From Heloderma charlesbogerti (taxonomy: Eukaryota; Chordata; Lepidosauria; Squamata; Helodermatidae), in NCBI GenBank assembly GCA_026122225.1, contig JANEZZ010001906.1, positions 1 to 64,000 on the forward strand: 64,000 nt of DNA, written 5' to 3'. Position numbers and translations under genes: made by a program. The notes under the pieces are model-generated. The model saw nothing but the letters and a program-made list of their open reading frames with translations. It was not told the origin of the DNA and did not search any database. Below are positions 42,801 through 53,413 of this stretch, piece by piece. Position 1 is the first letter of the stretch. Every line of letters starts with the position of its first letter.

Positions 42801-43054
42801 AGCATATTGGACACCTTCCGACCTGAGGGGCTCATCTTCCGGCGTCATATCTTTTAGCCTTGTGATACTTTCCATGGGGTTTTCTTGGCAAGAATACTGG
42901 AGTGGGTTGCCATTTCCTTCTCCAGTGGACCACATTTTGTCAGAACTCTCTGCCATGACCTGTCCGTCTTGGGTGGCCCTGCACGGCATAGCTTATGGCT
43001 TCACTGAGTTACGCAAGCCCCTTCGCCACAACAAGGCAGTGATCCATGAAGGGG
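39835..43054 (-). mobile_element. RTE-BovB LINE, full length, copy 2, perfect TSD
   Basis: The element is about 3.22 kb on the minus strand, with the same ends as copy 1. Target duplication atctaacagaaat (13 bp) is exact: 39822-39834 on the left, 43055-43067 on the right. The 3' end has a short (GTT)n tract, with no poly-A, typical of RTE. It is uninterrupted and about 98% identical in protein to copy 1, so both derive from a recently active source. Confidence 0.97.
39846..42989 (-). CDS. BovB endonuclease/reverse transcriptase, intact (copy 2)
   Basis: The 1047 residues are collinear with copy 1. The endonuclease motifs TWNVRS (111-116), ELKW Glu141, GDWNAKVG (245-252) and GSDHE (337-341) are unchanged. 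So are the RT motifs FRRGRG (659-664), FIDYAKAFD (690-698), RQGCILSP (750-757) and YADD (792-795). About 23 substitutions separate it from copy 1, for example N346K, E430H, R738T... none removes a catalytic residue. There are no stops or frameshifts. The codon at the penultimate motif gives TKSRTRLND, the form also seen in the fragment at 62504, whereas copy 1 has TKSWTRLND. Potentially competent for retrotransposition; this is inference. Confidence 0.95.
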   Translation of the reverse strand: MPCRATQDGQVMAESSDKMWSTGEGNGNPLQYSCQENPMESITRLKDMTPEDEPLRSEGVQYATGEEQRVFPSSARKSEAAGPNPKGHSAVDVSGGEKKIRCCKEQYCLGTWNVRSMNQGKLEVVKHEMTRLNIDILGISELKWTGMGEFNSGDHHIYYCGQESLRRNGVALIVNKRVGKAVLGYNLKNDRMISVRIQGKPFNITVIQVYAPTTEAEEAEVDRFYEDLQHLLELTPKKDVLFIIGDWNAKVGSQEITGITGRHGLGVQNEAGQKLIEFCQENMLIIANTLFQQHKRRLYTWTSPDGQYRNQIDYVLCSQRWRSSIQSVKTRPGADCGSDHELLLAKFRLKLKNVGKTTKPFRYDLNHIPDEYTVEVRNRFQGLDLIDRVPEELWMEVRNIVQEAATKSIPKKKKCKKAKWLSDEALQVAHERREAKSKGERGRYTQLNAEFQRIARRDKKAFLNEQCKEIEENNRMGKTRDLFKKIGDLKGTFCAKTGMIKDKEGRDLTEADEIKKRWQEYTEELYRKDLNVPDSHDSAVTELEPDILESEVKWALGSISNNKAGGNDSIPAELFKILKDDAVKVLHSICQQIWNSQQWPQDWKRSVYIPIPKKGNAKECSNYRTIALISHASKVMLKILQARLQQYANRELPEVQAGFRRGRGTRDQIANIRCIMEKAREFQKNVYFCFIDYAKAFDCVDHNKLWQILKVMGVPDHLTCLLRNLYEGQEATVRTTHGTTDWFKIGKGVRQGCILSPCLFNLYAEYIMRNAGLDESEVGIKIAGRIINNLRYADDTTLMAESEEDLKSLLLKVKEESAKAGLKLNIKKTKIMASGPITSWHIEGEEMEAVTDFTFLGSKITADGDCSHEIKRRLLLGRKAMANLDSIVRSRDITLPTKVRLIKAMVFPVVMYGCESWTIRKAERRRIDAFELWCWRRLLRVPWTARRSNQSILKEINPECSLEGQIMKLKLQYFGHVMRRENSLEKTLMLGKTEGKRRRGRQRMRWLDSITNAMNMNLSTLRERAQDRKAWRAMVHGVTKSRTRLND

Positions 43055-43067
43055 ATCTAACAGAAAT

Positions 43068-43389
43068 ATCCAAGCAATAAAAAACAAAACAAAATAAAAG
43101 CTATTATGTGAAATGAGAAGAAATGGAAAGTAGGGGAGATACAACCAAGACATCAGCAACAATCAAATCAAAGGCATATTCTGTTTGCCACCAAGCCAAA
43201 ACACCTGCTGAAAAAGGACTATCTTCACCATGCCTAAAATGAAGCAGTGAGGGAACTCACCAGAGCCCCACCCCTCAGAAGAGAATTCCACTGTCTAGTT
43301 GCCACCAAAGGCACTATCTTGTAGCCACGACATCTCAGACATGGAGCAGGTGTACGTCTCCAATGAAGTCCAGAGTGAACAGATAGGTT
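43068..43389. other. Intergenic, no gene recognised
   Basis: AT-rich start then mixed sequence. No element was recognised with confidence. Confidence 0.4.
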
Positions 43390-43600
43390 TTATTTAGGAA
43401 TATGGAGCTGTCTTACACTTAGACTAGTGGTCTACTGGGATCTAGCCCACTTCTTCTGACTGGCAGCAGAACACTAGGGTCTCAAGCAAAAATCTTTCCC
43501 AGCTTGGCTACATGAGACCCAACCACTGGAGATGCCGGGGGTTGAACTTGACACCATATCTAAACATATGCAAAGCTGATGACCACCCCCTTTCATTTAT
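43390..43600 (-). mobile_element. tRNA-derived SINE, copy 2 (decayed)
   Basis: In reverse the head has 'ggttcaacccccggcatctc'-like sequence (B-box region). Downstream come 'gggtctcatgtagccaagct' and 'ggaaagatttttgcttgaga', ending in 'agacagctccatattcc'. It has the same layout as the SINE at 29930 but the A-box region is largely lost. Confidence 0.65.
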
Positions 43601-44349
43601 ATAAAAGCACAGTGCAGGGAGTAAAAGAAAGAGGATTTTAAAAATATTTTTATTATTGGTAAAAAGCCCACTTTTTATAATACATTAAAATTCATGCTGG
43701 ATGAGTTGGATAGAAAACTGTCACTGATTAGCATTCAAACTGCAAAACAGAGCCAAAAGCATTTTTGGAAATATAAAGCCTTCTCCTGTTGCTGCCAGAA
43801 CATTTCCAGCAGTTTCACATCAAGGATTTTTTAAGAATGGGTGATGAAGAGAGCATAGTACCGAAACCTAAATAAAGAGATTAGAATAGGAATAGCTCTT
43901 TACACATTGGTTTTAAAGAATCAATAATAGCAAAGGTGCTGTAAAAGAGCAAGTGGCAATATACCAGAGAACATGTGTATCAAAACGAGAGAGCCCATGG
44001 GACTAATTGAATGTCAGTCTCTGCCTTGGGATGTTCAAGCACCACCAAACATACTCTGTAACATTGGTGAGAAGGTAGCTAAATGCTCTCAGCTTTGCAG
44101 CTGGACAGCCCCTGAGACTGCTGTTGAGGGGTGAGGAATTTCTCTCCTGCGCTTGCTGTTCCTAGCTGAACCATTCACCCAGGCACCTGAAGAAAGGAGA
44201 ACTGTTCTTGCAAGTGACATTCTACTTCCCCTTTCTTGAGGTTGCAGAATACAGCAAGTTCCACACACCTTCCCTCAGCACCTATTTTGCCTCCACCTTT
44301 AGGCTGGTTACACATTCAAAAGAAAACTGCAACTGCATTTGGTGAATAC
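43601..44349. other. Intergenic, no gene recognised
   Basis: AT-rich until about 44000 then mixed. Nothing was recognised. Confidence 0.4.
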
Positions 44350-44541
44350 CAGTGGAGGCTGGTGACTCTGATGTCAGGGGTGTGTGTGAATCCACTCTGA
44401 GTTTCAGTCAGAACCCGTCAGAACTCCAAGGGAGCAATCTGAAGCATCTTGGATTGCTCCTTTAGAGTTCTGACTGGTTCTGACTGAAACTCAGAGTGGA
44501 TTCACACACACCCCTGACATCAGAGTCACCAGCCTCCACTG
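44350..44541. mobile_element. Foldback hAT MITE, copy 5
   Basis: CAGTGGAGGCTGGTGACTCT to the inverted partner ending CCAGCCTCCACTG. Arms such as 'cacacacccctgacatcaga' pair exactly. No convincing 8-bp duplication is visible (gtgaatac against ctggtggg). Either a flank has changed or recombination has occurred. Confidence 0.8.
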
Positions 44542-44589
44542 CTGGTGGGATCCCATTTATGTAAGTGCTTTGCACAATAGCAGTGGTGC

Positions 44590-44977
44590 TAGGATGGCCA
44601 TGTGTCCTCTTTTACAGAGGACAGTCCTCTGTCTGAAGGGCTGCCAGAGGACTGTCCTCTGTTTTGAAGGCATCCTCTGTTTGAAGGGCTGTCCCATCCA
44701 AGTCCAGTATAAAGATAAAGAACTATCTGAAAGGTGAGCTGGGCCTTGAAGTTGCCCATCCGCTGCCCCTGGACCACAGGCTGAGCAAAGCACACCATTC
44801 ACCTGGTCACAGTCTTCCACCTATAGTGAGATGCACAGTATTTCTATTTAAATCATAATAATTATTTCTAAATTTGCATCTATCCAAATAAATTAGCATA
44901 TTCACATTTTATGCAGATTGGTGTCCGCTTTGGTGATGCATTTACTGTTGTTTGGTGAGTCATAAGTGGCCACCTTA
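44590..44977 (+). repeat. TAGGGTGGCC-family MITE, copy G
   Basis: TAGGATGGCCATGTGTCCTC to AAGTGGCCACCTTA. Internal blocks: 'ggacagtcctctgtctgaag', 'aaagataaagaactatctga', 'tcacctggtcacagtcttcc' and 'aattatttctaaatttgcat'. No clear target duplication is seen. It starts 48 bp after the foldback MITE. Confidence 0.75.
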
Positions 44978-45029
44978 CCCTCAAATGGAGCTGCCATTTA
45001 AACTTTCCACAAGCCCCTCATCAGTGCTG

Positions 45030-45980
45030 TAGTGCTAAATTTTGAACTGCAGATGCTCATCATGACAGTACCCAGAGCCATGCCCCCAAGGAGGGTCCAA
45101 AAATGTGTCAATTCATATCAACGAACCAGTTCTAGCAGCTTTTCATCTCCAACAGGAGCAGGTCTTTTGTAAAGCTAGCGGCTCTTAATTGCTCATTCAA
45201 GACCAAGCTACCACAAAATACTGTACATTATAACGAAGACCAATACATTGTTGCTGCTAAAATTCATTTCCTCCCAGCTACTGTGAGGGTTGCAGCTAGG
45301 ATCAGAAGTAGGGTGGCAGTGGAGTCTGGTTGGGGGCTCGAGCGTGGCGAATTGCTGCCAGCCTAGGCCACTGGACTGAGTCTGTGGACTGCTGCACTTG
45401 CCCGACTCAGTGCATGCCAAGTCAGGCAAGCACGGCAGGCCCCACTGCTCTGCCCAGCTGCCATTCTGCGCAAAATGGCAGCTTGCCATTTTCCATAAAG
45501 GCTGATTTTATGCAAATGGTTGGCATAAAGAGGGCCATTTACGCAACACTGCAGGAATAAATGGTCTATTTAGACCATTTACGCCTGTAATGTTGCATAA
45601 ATAGGCCTCTCTACAGCTGCTATTTATGCAAAATCAGCCTTTATGGAAAGGCTGAGCCACCATTTTGCGCAGAATGTCAGCTCGGGGGAGGAGTGGGATG
45701 CCGCGTGCTGCGCACTGCTCACCAGGCACCTGCGGACTGCCCAGTGGCTTGCCACATGTGGTGAGCAGGGTCAAGTGGCTAGCGGAAGTCCGACGACCAG
45801 CATGCAGCACGGACAGGGTTGAGTTCACACATCCTTACTCAGAAGTTACAGGGAATTCGGGGGGGGGCAGCTGATGTCAGCGTCCCTGCTAATCAAAAAG
45901 TGCTGGGGCTGCACCCCTGTGAGCTCTGGCTCCACTACACCATTGCCCCTGATGTAGCGCACCTCTGGGGCATTTGGGGA
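45030..45980 (+). repeat. Dispersed repeat R2, copy 2, split by a foldback
   Basis: Bases 45030-45315 match 2920-3220 and 45885-45980 match 3250-3305 and 22815-22930. The intervening ~570 bp is absent from copy 1 and holds a long foldback (45461-45690). So R2 has been interrupted by a later insertion. Confidence 0.6.
45461..45690. repeat. Long foldback (inverted repeat, ~110-bp arms)
   Basis: The left arm 'gccattctgcgcaaaatggc', then 'ttccataaaggctgatttta', then 'gccatttacgcaaca' pairs with the right arm in reverse complement. The centre is at about 45573 (tctatttaga). Pairing is strong but includes small indels. It is GC-richer outside and AT-rich inside. No coding potential was recognised. 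Confidence 0.75.
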
Positions 45981-46091
45981 AATTAAAATGGTAGCTCTCA
46001 AACCCAGCTGAAGGGGAACTCAGGGCAGGCATCCATGGCGTGTCCTGCCCGGGTGCTAGACCATTAGCAGCTGCCAAAGGATGTCATGTGC

Positions 46092-46208
46092 CAGTGGAGG
46101 TTGGTGGCTCTGATGTCAGAGGGGTGGTGAATCTGCTCCAGATTTCAGTCAGAAGTAGTCAGAACTCTAAGGGAGCTATCTAGGGTGCAAAGACACCAGC
46201 CTCCACTG
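46092..46208. mobile_element. Foldback hAT MITE, copy 6 (internal deletion)
   Basis: The element is 117 bp, CAGTGGAGGTTGGTGGCTCT to ACACCAGCCTCCACTG. Most of the right arm is deleted. The target duplication is tcatgtgc (46084-46091) and tcatatgc (46209-46216), one transition apart. Confidence 0.83.
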
Positions 46209-46216
46209 TCATATGC

Positions 46217-47159
46217 CAGCTGGATCTGGTAAGCGTGCTGGGTTTCCTATATCAGTCTCAAATTCCTGGACTGTTGCAAATGGATGGAATTTGAGTGCTT
46301 GACTCATCTACATGTTTCATTGAATGCATCAGCCAATGCAGAAAATCACAGTTCTCATACACTGATAATTTGTTCTCAGCTTGAGGGATTTACAGTGTGT
46401 ATTTTGGAAGGTGTGCATTGCACTTGACATTACTTTATCTGGTCACACACTCAGGTTGTGCTGTACAGCTGTGGGGTAGTCATAGGCCAAATTTTCTGTT
46501 TCTATTCATGCATGACACTCCTGTTGGAAGATAATGAGGTCTCCACGCATGCGTTCAAGCACAGAATTTGACCCAAACAAGTATTCACCAATTCCAAATG
46601 TCATAGTGAATGATATACAGAATTATCTCTGAACTGTACTCCAAAATTCCAAATGCGATATAAGAAACAGATGAAGGGCCGTTAACAAAACCAATTCACA
46701 TTATGGATTGTTATGCTGCAACTTCTCTGCAGCACAGGACAAAATAACAACTGCAATGCATTTGGGGTAAGGGTGTTTTTGAGGGGCTGTGTTTTATCCA
46801 TTTCGTTCTTAACCTTGGTTTACTCATGCAAACCTGCCCACCCCACCACACACTGCCAAAGGAAGCCTCATTAAGCTACTCATTAAATTCTGTAAGCAAT
46901 TAAGAAAATCTGAAAAGTCATTGGTAGTATACAGACTAGCTTGCTGTAATGCAAGTGCAGGGGACCCTTTTATCTGTTAAGAACTGCATTCCCTTGAGGG
47001 GAATGTGCCAGAGGCCTCATGCTAGCAGTGGGCAGGGCTGAAGCAAGCAGTGGGTGGGGTCACAACCAAAAGTGGCCCCCCCTTTTCATGTCTTCTCTCT
47101 CCTCCTGCCCCTTTCTCTGTCTTTCTGCCACTCCCTTTTCTCTCTCTTGCTCTTCCACC
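46217..47159. other. Intergenic, no gene recognised
   Basis: Mixed sequence ending in a pyrimidine-rich 'tctctctcctcctgcccctt' tract (47090-47155). No gene was recognised. Confidence 0.4.
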
Positions 47160-47559
47160 TTGGGTGACCGTATGTCCTCTGTTATGGAGGATAGCCCTCT
47201 ATTTGAAGGGCTACCAGAGGACCATCCTGTATTAGAGGACACTCTCTATTAGAAGACACAAGACATTTGAAGGGCTGTCCTGTCCAAGATAATGAACCCT
47301 AAGAAGGGAAAGTAGGGGATCTGAAGTTGCCCAGCACCTGGGAAGCAGGCTAAACAGGTAGGCACACAGGTCACCTGGTCACAGTCTTCCCCACTATGAA
47401 ATCATATTTTTATTTAAATTATAGTAATTATTTCTAAATTTGCATGTATACACATGTAAATCAGCATATGGACATTTTATGGAAATCAGCACACCCTTTT
47501 GTCTTACTTGTTGGTGATGCGTCTACTCCTTTTTGGCGATGCATAATTGCCCGCCACAG
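47160..47559 (+). mobile_element. TAGGGTGGCC-family MITE, copy H
   Basis: TTGGGTGACCGTATGTCCTC on the left. The right end is diverged (TTGCCCGCCACAG). Perfect 7-bp flanks ttccacc lie at 47153-47159 and 47560-47566. It contains 'tcacctggtcacagtcttcc' and 'aattatttctaaatttgcat'. With copy D it gives two independent 7-bp duplications. Confidence 0.72.
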
Positions 47560-47566
47560 TTCCACC

Positions 47567-49044
47567 CCACCCAGCAAGCTACTGAGGGAGGGACAGGTCG
47601 CCCTTCCAGAGGCCTGATTACTTTCAGAGGCCTTTTGAAATTAGGCCAAGGGCCAAATGCAACCTTAGGGCGACAGGGAGCCCACTCCTGCATTATCATT
47701 CTGGGAGAAACCCCTTTCCCAGGGGACATTATTTCAGATTTCAGGGGGTAGGAAAGAGATTTCAGAGAGTGTATGCTGGGTCGGGAGATTCTGGGCAAGG
47801 TTCAAATGTTTGCTCTTAGACAAAATAAATACTAAATTGTGTATAAAACAACAACAATTCAAAACCCCAGCATTTTGTTGCATTTGTTGTAATAATTTTT
47901 GTATACTTCATAGCATTTATAGCAATGATGCTAATACATTTCAAAGTCACCTTTTTAAAGCAAATGGATTTGTTCCCTTTGCATGCAAATGGGCCCATTT
48001 TATTGTTTATAACAGTATTCACACACTGTCTACTAACAACTGAATTAGCCAGAAATATAGATGCACCTCAGAAACAAGCACATGTGTGTATGTATGTGTG
48101 TGTGTGGGGGGAGAGGGGGTAATGATCTCATCTGCCCCACCCCCAATGGCACCCCTGCCATTAACATCAACTGTATAACTTAAATGTGTTTTTGCAAAGT
48201 TAAGTGTTTTCATTTGCTTCTCCTTAGATCCCCCCCCAAGCTGGCTCCAAAACTCTAAAAATGACACTTGCAGGTTTGTAGTTCCCTATGAGTATGAATA
48301 TGAATATGTATACAAATTCTCTATCACAGCCCATGTGATTCAGTTTCTCCTACTCGTAAAATGTCTGTTCCCTCCAGTTGCACAAGCGAACAGTGTTACT
48401 GAAGTCAGACACAGAAATCATTATCTGTATCATCCCCACCATAACTCTTCTTCACCTGGTTTATCAGATTAATTAATCTTTGCCCACCGTCTGGCACAAG
48501 AGATTTACCCTTCAGCATTACACAAGACAAATGGTTTTATAAAATAAAAATAAGTACCGTGTAACTAAAATTAGCACTAAGCTTCTCAGCCTTTACTTTG
48601 ACATGTTGTAAGCTGTATGGTTACTGAAGCAGGAGAGCAGCTGCGAATTAATTAACTTCTGATACCCAGGCTTACATTAACACTTTAGTTTAGTCTTGGA
48701 GGTGTATGGTTCCCTCTTCTCTATGTTCCCCCACTCAATGTGGTGCAAACAGCAGAACTGTGGGGGGGGTGTGTGTGTGATTTTAAGTGTAGAAACATCC
48801 CCTCCTGGTTTACTTCTGCTCCTGCTAAACTGGCAGCTCTACAACTGCATTTCAGTAAGGACGAAAACACTGAGAGATCCAGTCACAGGTATCTTAGACT
48901 ACAATGTCATATGCACTTAACTGGGAGTAACGTCCACCGAACACAATAGGCCACTGAACTGAGTTGACATGTATAGGATTGCACTGCTAGTGCCTTAAAT
49001 GGGAGAACAAATCATCCCATAGAATACCATGCAATGGTATATAT
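47567..49044. other. Intergenic, no gene recognised
   Basis: Mixed to AT-rich. A tg-rich stretch lies at 48082-48106. Bases 48905-48990 hold a piece of the 'cattgaa/caatggg' repeat family. No gene was recognised. Confidence 0.45.
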
Positions 49045-49650
49045 TTCAAGAAAAAACAACTGCAACATATTATATGTGGGGCTGCCTTTGGAAACTATTT
49101 GGAAGCTACAGTCAGTTCAAAATATGGCCGCTTGTCTGCTAACTGGGACCAGGCAATGGGAACGCATCTCACTGGTGCTTAAACAACTGCTCTGGTTCCT
49201 GGTCCATTTCTGGGCACCAATCAAAGTCCTGTTGCTTATCTTTAAAGACCTACATAGCTTGGTACTGGAAGGATTGTCTGCTCCAACAAGAGCACTCAGA
49301 TCATCTTTGGAGGCCTCTGGGTGCCACTCCATCCATGGGGTGTGTGTGTGTGTGTGTGACTGGAAGGAGGGCTTTCTTGTTTGTGGTGTCCCATTTATGA
49401 ATAGCTTTCTCCAGAGAGGCTCACCTGGTGCTGACTCTGATGCCCTTTTGTCATCACGCAAAGACCTTAAAAAAGAAAGAAAGGAAAAAACAGTGACTCG
49501 GGCTTTCAATTTTTTTTAAATAGAATTTTGGAATTGTTTTAAATGCTGCATAAATTGTTTTATTCGGATCTTATTTAATGTTGTGTGTATTTTTTTTAAT
49601 TTGTTGAAACGTGGCCTGGAAATGTTTCTACTTTGAAGGATGGGGTATAA
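49045..49650 (+). mobile_element. Old L2-type LINE fragment
   Basis: The reading near 49070-49350 preserves LYVGLPLETIWKLQSVQNMA, then LLTGTRQWERISLVLKQLLW, and FKDLHSL. It corresponds to the L2 region at 12130-11930 but with more decay and a (gt)n expansion at 49339-49358. The tail ends near 49650 ('ggatggggtataaaa'). Confidence 0.75.
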
Positions 49651-52600
49651 AACCACAACATAAACAAACCTACGCAATGGCAGGGTGGTGCCAAGATCAG
49701 AAATGCCACAAACGTCAACTACATAGACATTGGATGAAATAGTGCATGTGTTATTCTGTGGCACAGGAAGACTAGTAAAGGTGGGACATGAATGATATCC
49801 AGTAAGATCTAAACTTCAGAGCTATGTGTATACTGTGGGAGCACAGAATATGATACTGCATTCAGCTTCCTGAGAATCTCAGTTTGCTTGCTTGCTTGCT
49901 TTCCTTCTTTCTTTGTAAAGGACGTTTGTCACCCTTATGGCAAAGATATGCTTGAGACTGTGAGCAGGCAATACCTAGTGAAATATCAGAACTCAGAGAG
50001 TACTTCCTGAACCAGATCTCCAGTGACCTATATAGCTCCTTGCCACTCTCCATGGCTGGCAAAACCAGATTAAAGTCTGTCAAATAGTGTTTTGTTTTTT
50101 TTAATGTAGAAGAATAAATTGTTCAAATTAAGATACATTATGCACATTTTCTCAGTTTTACAGGTCACATAATTCAGCTGTCCTTGGCACAGTTTGGTGT
50201 AGTACGCACAGCCTTAATTAGCTCCTGCAGTGCTGACAATACTTTTACTATTCTTATGGAGCATTTGGCCTCACAATGAAACCCACATATGGGTGCTGAT
50301 GAGCCTGTTGTTGATTTAGTCAAGCATATCAGAATACAGTTTGAAGGCTCAATGTCTTATGAACAAAATAATTCTGGAAATGTATAATCCAAATCATTCT
50401 CTTGTACAAACAATAAACTGTCAAGTCTCCCAGGACATTCTATATTTGACCTGAAAGTTGCCATTCTAAAAATAAATACATACATACATACAACTTGGAA
50501 TTTTGGAGGGAGGCTCCAGAATAACACTTCATGTGCCTGATGAAGTGAATTTCTAGTCTATGAAAGCAGGTGTGTTAGTCTTTAAGGTGCCACAAGACTG
50601 TTTTTGCTGTAACAGACTAATATGGCTACCCCTCTAGAATTGGTCTGCATGTGTCTTTTTGGTCATCAGTATTAACAGGCATCGTATTTTAAACGTTTGA
50701 AAATTGTGCCACCAAATGTTTGCCTTCCTAATGATGCGTTCCACTCACAACTCAGGATTTGCAGAGATCTGGGAACTCTGAGTTCCATTGCTTGGAATCT
50801 CTGCATATAACACACAGTAAAGAGATGGAGAGTCATAAAAGGAAGAGAGATCCCACTAGTGTAACACAAGAGCTCTCACTGAACGAGCAAATAAGAGAAA
50901 GAGGGGAGAAGAGGAAAGAAGACTTGATTATGAATGAAACTCTTTTTGCCTTAGATGAAAGGGAGAGGAGTGGCATGGTTTGAGGAAAAAAATAGTTCAA
51001 TAACTGTTTTGGAAGTTCAGCAATGGAAAAGGCATAGAGCAGTAGCAGTACAAACCAATAAACTCTTCTGGAGCGGATGTATCCACACACTGCCCCTAAA
51101 GAATACACCTACCCACCCAAGGCAAGCAGGCACTTCATACTCTTCCATCTCTGTGATCATGTTATTTGTGTAGGTCCATCTGCCTCCTCCAAGCATTTTT
51201 AAGATGTTTTTGTTTAAGAAGCTGTGTGTGTGCACCACTGCTGGAACATATAGTAATATATTTATTTTTTCATTTTCAGGACACTCTAGAAATAAAATTG
51301 GCAATGCTTGCTTTTTATATAAGACAGTTGCTCTACACTGCTACAGATGGAGAGGCAAGTGGACAAGTTATGTTAAAATGTGGGATTGCACACCATATTA
51401 TGGGATCACACCTGAGTCTACTTTTAGGAAATTATGGGTCAGCTTCCAGGGTAGACACCTGAAGAGGCCCTTCCTCTGCACTACCAAGAGGGGTATGTGA
51501 TGTCATTTAAACCACAAAAAGCAGTGGAAGAATCCCAAGTGATAATTACAGAACTTTAAAAATGCACATGTGATTTCATCCAGGGGTGCTTCCAGATGAA
51601 GTGTTTAGGGTGCCATCACCCTGTCTCATTCACAGAGTTTTAGAGGGTAGTGGTGTTCCAGACATCATGAACTTCCACTTGTTATCCTACTGTGTTTTCC
51701 CACCATTTCTTCTATCATTTTTCTTACTGCAGAAAATCTGTTTGGGAGAAAAACATGGAACAGTTGCACAATGCCTTCTGATTGGTAGTGCTAGGAGCCC
51801 TCCATCTGGAAGGGCTACAACGAAAGATGGGGAAGGGTCCACATCTTCATGTGGACTATCTTTTGTAAATTCCAAGCACAAGTAAAGCACTGACCACTGA
51901 GAAATGGGCTCAGTTAGTCGATTAACTGATTAATAATCAATTAATCAATTCAAGCTCTGAGCACAGAACGAAGACCACATTCCAGTTCATCAGGAAAAAC
52001 AGTTGGTTTGTATGCTAAAAGGTCTCCTTCCTTGATTATCAGAGGAAATATCTCATGCTGTAAACTGAGAGGCTGTGAATGCAATGCAGGAGATGCAGGA
52101 AGCACAACTGCCTTATGCTTCCTGTTCTCTGAGTCTTCGTAGCATCAGAAGTAGAACATTCTTGTATTTCTCTTTGCAATCAGTTGTGAAAGCTCTCAGT
52201 GGGGAGAGCATGTGCATCTTACCTGCTGGGGTTTGATGCTGAAGTTCTACTTCAGAAATTACAAAAAAGCAGTGCAACAAGAAAGAAGAGGCATTTGTGC
52301 TCCAGTTCTCCCTATATTAATTTTGTAATATTTGAAGCTGCTCTCTAGTTCCCAGCCATATCAGTACCTATGAGGCCAACACTGACAGTATTGTGAGCAA
52401 TATATAGTAGAGAGATAAAACCTCAGTGAAGCAGAGCACCAAGTTCCCCACTCAGTAGATGCTCAGGAATTACATCCATTATTCTCCCACCACCAAATGT
52501 CAATTCCTATCTCTGTTTATTGAATACCATTTGCCAAAACTCCTCTTCCTGATGCTGTCCACCAGCTTGTTTCACTTCCTAAAGTATATCCCAGGCAGGA

Positions 52601-52963
52601 AAACACTGCAAGGGCAGTAGAGAAAGGGCTAGACTAGAACTGATGGGGCCATCATGCATGTTCACATAAAGCGGGGTGTGTGTCTTTCTTTAACAGTCAA
52701 AGGAGGGCATGGGAGAGGGATGCTGAACCCTCCCACTCATGGCGTCTTATCTCTCTGCAGTTGGTTGGTCCACTCATTTTTCCCCATCTGTAGATCTGGT
52801 ACCAGTCCAGAAGAGAACTGGGAAAGGACAGGGGTGCTTTAGAGTGTGGGGTACCTGAACTGCCTTCTGAGGCAACCATTGTGTGTGCTGAACTGGAATG
52901 CTTTGCCTGACACTGCAAACATGAGCTTGCTCATACTAGCTTTCCTGTGCAGCCCTTCCATCA
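49651..52963. other. Intergenic, no gene recognised
   Basis: 3.3 kb with short chance ORFs on both strands. Small (ttgc)n (49883-49900) and (atac)n (50476-50492) microsatellites are present. Bases 50540-50640 ('aagcaggtgtgttagtcttt', 'cagactaatatggctac') resemble a retroposon remnant. No exon or RNA gene was recognised. Confidence 0.4.
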
Positions 52964-53067
52964 GTCTTCTGCAACCTGGTGCCCTCCAAATGGGTCAGAC
53001 TATGACTCCCATCATTATGGGAGATGTAGTCCAGGACAGATGGAGGGCACCAGGTTGGGGAAGGTTG
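52964..53067. repeat. Small foldback ('accuggtgccctcc' type)
   Basis: 'caacctggtgccctcca' at 52972 pairs with 'tggagggcaccaggttg' at 53041, around the pair 'gactcccatcat / atgggagatgtagtc'. It is a typical short palindromic MITE. A half copy is at 9006. No certain target duplication. Confidence 0.7.
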
Positions 53068-53413
53068 TCCTATATCCTAACCTGCCAGAACCTCCTGGGT
53101 ACTATTCCTTGGCCCCAGCCCCTAGGCCCCAGTTTTGAAATTAGAAGTTGGCAGTCCTAGAGATTATGGGTCTGTCAGGTGACACATACCTCCTCTCTCC
53201 CCATGGGGGAAAATCAGTACAGTACTGCTGAACTCAATGGGACATACTTCTAAGTAGAGACATACCTGATTGCAATGTAAGCAACAACGTCACTGCAGCC
53301 TTTTAATGCTGCTCCTGACGTGGGGTCCTCTTTTTGCCTACAAAACTTTGGCCCTGCCTGGCAGCTTTGGTTTTAAGAAATTATAACACTGGGGTCTGCT
53401 ATGGGACTGTAGG
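53068..53413. other. Intergenic, no gene recognised
   Basis: Contains a short piece (53215-53275) of the 'aactcaatgggacatacttc' dispersed motif family. Otherwise nothing was recognised. Confidence 0.4.

Noticed and set aside
44342..44549. An 8-bp target duplication for the foldback at 44350
   Set aside because: The flanks gtgaatac and ctggtggg do not match; shifting by one base gives only five shared bases.
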